From KK5 sp034043675 (lineage in GTDB: Bacteria > Pseudomonadota > Gammaproteobacteria > Burkholderiales > Burkholderiaceae_C): a stretch of DNA of 64,000 nucleotides. Positions 60,999-64,000 of the stretch are shown here, piece by piece (position 1 is the first letter of the stretch; the number at the start of each line of letters is the position of its first letter). The position numbers and the translations under genes were made by a program. The notes under the pieces are model-generated. The model did no database searches. It saw only the letters and a program-made list of their open reading frames with translations, and had not been told where the DNA came from. The DNA is taken from contig NZ_JAXCLA010000002.1 in the NCBI RefSeq assembly GCF_034043675.1, positions 124,001-188,000 of the forward strand. Direction: 5' to 3'.

Positions 60999-61573
60999 CA
61001 CGACGACTTGAGTTTATCTAGAACCGCGCCATCTTCGACGGGCTTCCATTTGCCGTCGCTGAAATACACCCAGCGGCCCCGGAATGAATAGAAGCGGTTG
61101 TCGACCTCCGCCCGCTCAAGCACGTTCTGCACTCCATTGACAACCACGCACTTCGACGGCACATCACGCGTAACCACGGCATTGGCCCCGATACGCACGT
61201 CGTCACCGATGGTGACTTTTCCAATAATCTTAGCCCCTGCCCCGATATAGCAACGAGTGCCGATGCGAGGTGCGCCAAACCGCTTCGCATCGCCCAGCGT
61301 ATTCGATCCGATAGTCACCTGCTGAAAGATCACGCAGTCTTGACCTATAGACGCAGCTCCGGACACGAAGATGCTTTTCATGCCGTGTGGAAAGCAGGGC
61401 TCATTTGCGAACTTCGAATTCCACGCGATGGAACTGTTGTTCTCGTACTGAAGCCAGCTGTAGAGGGCGACGCGTAACCTATGAAGAATTCGAAACAGTG
61501 ATTCAGTCGCGCAGCAATCCTTAAGTCGCCACTCGGTCCGATACAAGGTCCGTACGATCAGCCTCGCCAGCAT
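60998..61573 (-). CDS. hexapeptide-repeat (LbH) acyltransferase
   Basis: A 191-residue left-handed beta-helix transferase related to serine acetyltransferase. The N-terminal part (1 to about 60) is helical. The hexapeptide region (about 62-165) includes IGQDCVIFQQVTIGSNTLGD and IGTRCYIGAGAKIIGKVTIG; the usual catalytic histidine of CysE (FHQVTIG) is replaced by FQQVTIG, which is odd. The start at 61571-61573 is chosen because GGAGG lies 7 bases upstream; GTG/ATG codons at 61624 and 61609 would overlap the upstream gene and lack such a site. A sugar O-acylation role is inferred. Confidence 0.78.
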   Translation of the reverse strand: MLARLIVRTLYRTEWRLKDCCATESLFRILHRLRVALYSWLQYENNSSIAWNSKFANEPCFPHGMKSIFVSGAASIGQDCVIFQQVTIGSNTLGDAKRFGAPRIGTRCYIGAGAKIIGKVTIGDDVRIGANAVVTRDVPSKCVVVNGVQNVLERAEVDNRFYSFRGRWVYFSDGKWKPVEDGAVLDKLKSS

Positions 61574-61593
61574 TGCTGAACCTCCAATAAATC

Positions 61594-62925
61594 TCAGTGC
61601 GATCGCCATTCCTGAGATACCCACTTGAACTTGCCACTCGCCAAGGGAGGAATATCGTCGACCACGCGCAACCGGATACCGATTCTTTCGGTGACATGAG
61701 AAGCAATGTTGGCCAGCAATGCCTGGCCATCGGCATCGACGAATTCCCCATCTGGCACGACACGTACCTCCCAGATACCTCGCTCGGTTTGCGCCACCTG
61801 CGCCTTGCGAATGTTGGCCAACCCTTTGAACGCAAAAGTGATGATGCTGGCGCTGACCGGCGTGCCGTCGGCATCGTAGAGCTGGTCCTCAACCTTGCCG
61901 GAAGAAAGTTCAATCACCGGGTAGTGCCGACCGCACGGGCACGCTTCCTTCACCCACTTTGCCCGATCTGAGATCCGGTAGCGCAGCAATGGCATGACAT
62001 GGTTTCGCAAGGTCGTGCCGACAATGTTTCCGAAGTCGTCGGTCGGCTGACCGGCGTCGTCAAGTATCTCGACGTAGGAATACTCCGGATTCAAGTGATA
62101 TCGCCCATGCTCACACTGGCACGCGAAGGCGACACGCTCAGCCATGCCATACGAATCGAAAACGGGGCATCCAAGAGTCCGCTCGACTAGTTCTCGCTGC
62201 ACGCCGAAGAGCGGCTCGGATCCTGTCACAACCGCGCGCAATCCGGAGCGCGCCACTGGACCGTCGACCATCCGACACAGTTCATAAATCGCTGAGGGAT
62301 AGGCGCGCAACATGACAGCGCCGCGCGCGTGGACGGCTTCGAGCATCGACGCAGCTCTTGAACGATTCACGTGCCGCGTCGATAGCAACAGCTGCCGCCC
62401 GAATCGATCCCACAACCAAAAGGGTGGCTGATCCTGCGCTGGCCGGACGACTTGCTCCCCTCGCAGAACAGCTTGTGCCGAACCGTTGTGCCATCCCGCC
62501 CAGGACCAGCATTGCAAATGGAATGCCTCTTCCCAGACTACGGAGTCTATGCTGCGGAAAATTTCCAGAGGCGAACCCGAGGTACCGCTCGTCTTTCCCT
62601 GCGGCCACCAAAAACGACGCCGACCGTCATTGGGGTAATAGCGATCCCGGCCGCTGACCAAATCAGGTTTCGAAACGACGGGAACATGCGCCCGGAGCCA
62701 ATCAAAAGGATCAGCGTCAGTAGGGAGTGACGGAAGATGCTTGTAGGCCGGCAGACGACGTCTGGCCGCAATGATCGTCTCCCTCAACAACGCTGCCTGA
62801 ATTGCACGAGACTCCGATACCGGTTGCCTCTCCCTGGACAACAGCTTGTGCGTCCGGCCCCACGCCAATGGGTTGCGACGCACAAGGTGACGCGCCAGTA
62901 GTGAAAGTTGCTTGACTAGAGACAA
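61594..62925 (-). CDS. CapK-like / phenylacetate-CoA ligase-family AMP-binding protein
   Basis: A 443-residue adenylate-forming enzyme of the PaaK/CapK branch. The P-loop-like TSGTSGSPLEIF (about 112-123), DSYGMAERVAFACQCEHGRY (about 256-275) and the GTTLRNHVMPLLRYRISDRA region (about 304-323) are visible, with a CPCGRHYP cysteine pair at about 329-336. CapK relatives occur in capsule loci, where their substrate is unclear. Translation probably starts at TTG 62923-62925, with GGAG 8 bases upstream. It precedes the acyltransferase by 20 bases, suggesting that activated acyl groups feed polymer modification. Confidence 0.82.
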   Translation of the reverse strand: MSLVKQLSLLARHLVRRNPLAWGRTHKLLSRERQPVSESRAIQAALLRETIIAARRRLPAYKHLPSLPTDADPFDWLRAHVPVVSKPDLVSGRDRYYPNDGRRRFWWPQGKTSGTSGSPLEIFRSIDSVVWEEAFHLQCWSWAGWHNGSAQAVLRGEQVVRPAQDQPPFWLWDRFGRQLLLSTRHVNRSRAASMLEAVHARGAVMLRAYPSAIYELCRMVDGPVARSGLRAVVTGSEPLFGVQRELVERTLGCPVFDSYGMAERVAFACQCEHGRYHLNPEYSYVEILDDAGQPTDDFGNIVGTTLRNHVMPLLRYRISDRAKWVKEACPCGRHYPVIELSSGKVEDQLYDADGTPVSASIITFAFKGLANIRKAQVAQTERGIWEVRVVPDGEFVDADGQALLANIASHVTERIGIRLRVVDDIPPLASGKFKWVSQEWRSH

Positions 62926-62967
62926 GGCGTGTTCTCCATTGCTCGCGCTGGAATGCGGCCCGCCGTA

Positions 62968-64000
62968 TCAAGCAACCGTGCTATGGCGCGTGAGCGCAGC
63001 GCGATAGGCTTGCTCTGTCGTGGCGGCAATCTGGCGCCACGATAGCGAACCCGAGCGTAGAGACAGCGCAGCGGCGGCCATCGAGCGCCAGCGCTCACGG
63101 TCAACAAGCAAGGACTTCATCGCTTCCGCGAGTTGATCGACGTCTCGCGGCTCGATCAGAACTCCATTGACTCCGTTATGAACCAATTCGGGAATGGAGC
63201 CGACGCGCGAAGCAATGACCGGGCGCCCATAGCCAAGCGCCAGCGCTGCGACACCACTCTGGGTGCCGTCGACATATGGCAGAACAACTGCGGTGGCCTC
63301 AGCAAAGAGCCGCTGCACATCTGGCTCGCTGATGTATCGATCCATGACTACAAACGCGCCCGGAGTCTGCTGCAGTTGAGGCAGGTTTGCTTGCAGATCT
63401 GAACCTCTTCCCGCGATGACACCGACGACGGGAAGCCCCTGTTCGTGAAGACGCTGGACAGCTTCCACGAAGTAGCGAAGTCCCTTGTATTCATGGATAC
63501 GCCCGAAGAACAGAAAGTGCCCCAACTGCAACGGCTCGGTCAGAAGGATTTCATGGGGTGGGCCCAGTGGTCCGTGGGGTATCGAATAGATCCGCCCAAC
63601 CAGCTTAGGCTGCATGCGCTGCAACTGCGCAACGAGCGAAGTACCGTGCGCGAACATCGCATCGACGCGGCGTCGCACCAAAGCCCTGTAAACGCGATAG
63701 CGGGAGAAGCGCAGCCGTCGTGCGTCCTGCCCGGAATGATTCGTTGGATCGTGGACTGTCATCAGCCAGGGATAGCGCCGTAGCATGGGCATCGCAAAGA
63801 CCAGTTCGTCGCGCAACTCCTCCTGAGTATGCACAACCTCCGGCGAAAACTCCTTCACTGCCCGGACGATGCGGCGCGTGTTGCGGACGACGTCGGTAAT
63901 AGCCTTCGGTCGGTCAAGCGTGACGATGGAAAGACGCGCCCTCGCAAATTCAACCTGCAGACGCTCGCCAAGCTCGTTGCGCGCATTGTCGGCGTAGAGA
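62968..64000 (-). CDS. glycosyltransferase family 4 protein (partial, N-terminus beyond window)
   Basis: At least 343 residues of a GT-B glycosyltransferase; the frame is open to the right edge, so the start is outside the window. An internal GTG at 63858 is not the true start, because in-frame sequence upstream (RNTRRIVRAVKEFSPEVVHT at the junction) continues the fold. The donor domain contains FFGRIHEYKGLRYFVEAVQR, TQSGVAALALGYGRPVIASR and VGSIPELVHNGVNGVLIEPR. It lies 42 bases before the CapK-like gene on the same strand and probably heads, or continues, the leftward polysaccharide operon. Confidence 0.86.
   Translation of the reverse strand, partial: LYADNARNELGERLQVEFARARLSIVTLDRPKAITDVVRNTRRIVRAVKEFSPEVVHTQEELRDELVFAMPMLRRYPWLMTVHDPTNHSGQDARRLRFSRYRVYRALVRRRVDAMFAHGTSLVAQLQRMQPKLVGRIYSIPHGPLGPPHEILLTEPLQLGHFLFFGRIHEYKGLRYFVEAVQRLHEQGLPVVGVIAGRGSDLQANLPQLQQTPGAFVVMDRYISEPDVQRLFAEATAVVLPYVDGTQSGVAALALGYGRPVIASRVGSIPELVHNGVNGVLIEPRDVDQLAEAMKSLLVDRERWRSMAAAALSLRSGSLSWRQIAATTEQAYRAALTRHSTVA

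Overview
The window is a high-GC chromosomal segment, most probably from a betaproteobacterium of the order Burkholderiales (Rubrivivax/Leptothrix/Ideonella-type lineages). This assignment is inferred from gene order (ubiJ-ubiB, fmdB-DUF502-aspS, nudB-EEP-clsB), from an EpsL/polyprenyl-glycosyltransferase exopolysaccharide locus together with a PEP-CTERM protein, from the HutF-type histidine pathway and from the palindromic repeats. Genes are densely packed and many neighbours overlap by the ATGA motif. I saw no tRNA, rRNA, CRISPR array, integrase or intact insertion sequence.

Region 1 (about 0.05-10.05 kb): a nitrogen-compound uptake and catabolism locus. A PuuE-like polysaccharide deacetylase/allantoinase-family gene and a single-chain gamma-glutamyltransferase-family hydrolase point left. 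Divergent from them are a PotABCD-type ABC transporter, an FCD-type GntR regulator, an Asp/Glu/hydantoin-racemase-family protein and a Gfo/Idh/MocA oxidoreductase. A textbook sigma-54 (-24/-12) match and two repeated operator-like motifs lie between the divergent arms. The set recalls allantoin/oxamate (Hpx) or hydantoin metabolism, but the substrate is unknown.

Region 2 (10.05-19.4 kb): a DUF429 protein, a TPR-GGDEF diguanylate cyclase translationally overlapping an SxxK-type L-asparaginase, then a five-gene AaeXAB-like aromatic-acid efflux operon (LysR, FUSC, DUF1656, HlyD-type adaptor, NodT outer-membrane factor).

Region 3 (19.6-24.1 kb): a PEP-CTERM protein, an NCS2 purine permease preceded by a folded, riboswitch-like leader, a methyl-accepting chemotaxis protein, and a 263-bp element with perfect 33-bp terminal inverted repeats and at least six further nested stems (a MITE-like element).

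Region 4 (24.1-32.1 kb): a complete histidine utilisation locus, hutC-hutD-hutI-hutG-hutF on one strand and hutU-hutH on the other. A HutC-type operator sits exactly in the -35/-10 spacer of the hutU promoter. The pathway runs His, urocanate, imidazolone propionate, formiminoglutamate, then formylglutamate (HutF) and glutamate (HutG).

Region 5 (32.1-42.5 kb): housekeeping genes: clsB, an EEP-family protein, nudB, a TPR protein, aspS, DUF502, an FmdB-type zinc ribbon, a sodium:solute symporter, ubiB and ubiJ.

Region 6 (42.6-64.0 kb): a large exopolysaccharide locus. It has an initiating phosphoglycosyltransferase, an EpsL-like outer-membrane protein, nucleotide-sugar genes for UDP-Gal, GDP-Man, dTDP-rhamnose, UDP-GlcA and UDP-GalA, a WecB/TagA/CpsF glycosyltransferase, two heparinase/alginate-lyase-family proteins, two hexapeptide acyltransferases, a CapK-like AMP ligase and two GT4 glycosyltransferases, the last running off the right edge. 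Base composition becomes visibly less GC-rich from about 53.9 kb. Exosortase, flippase/polymerase and chain-length genes are not in the window.
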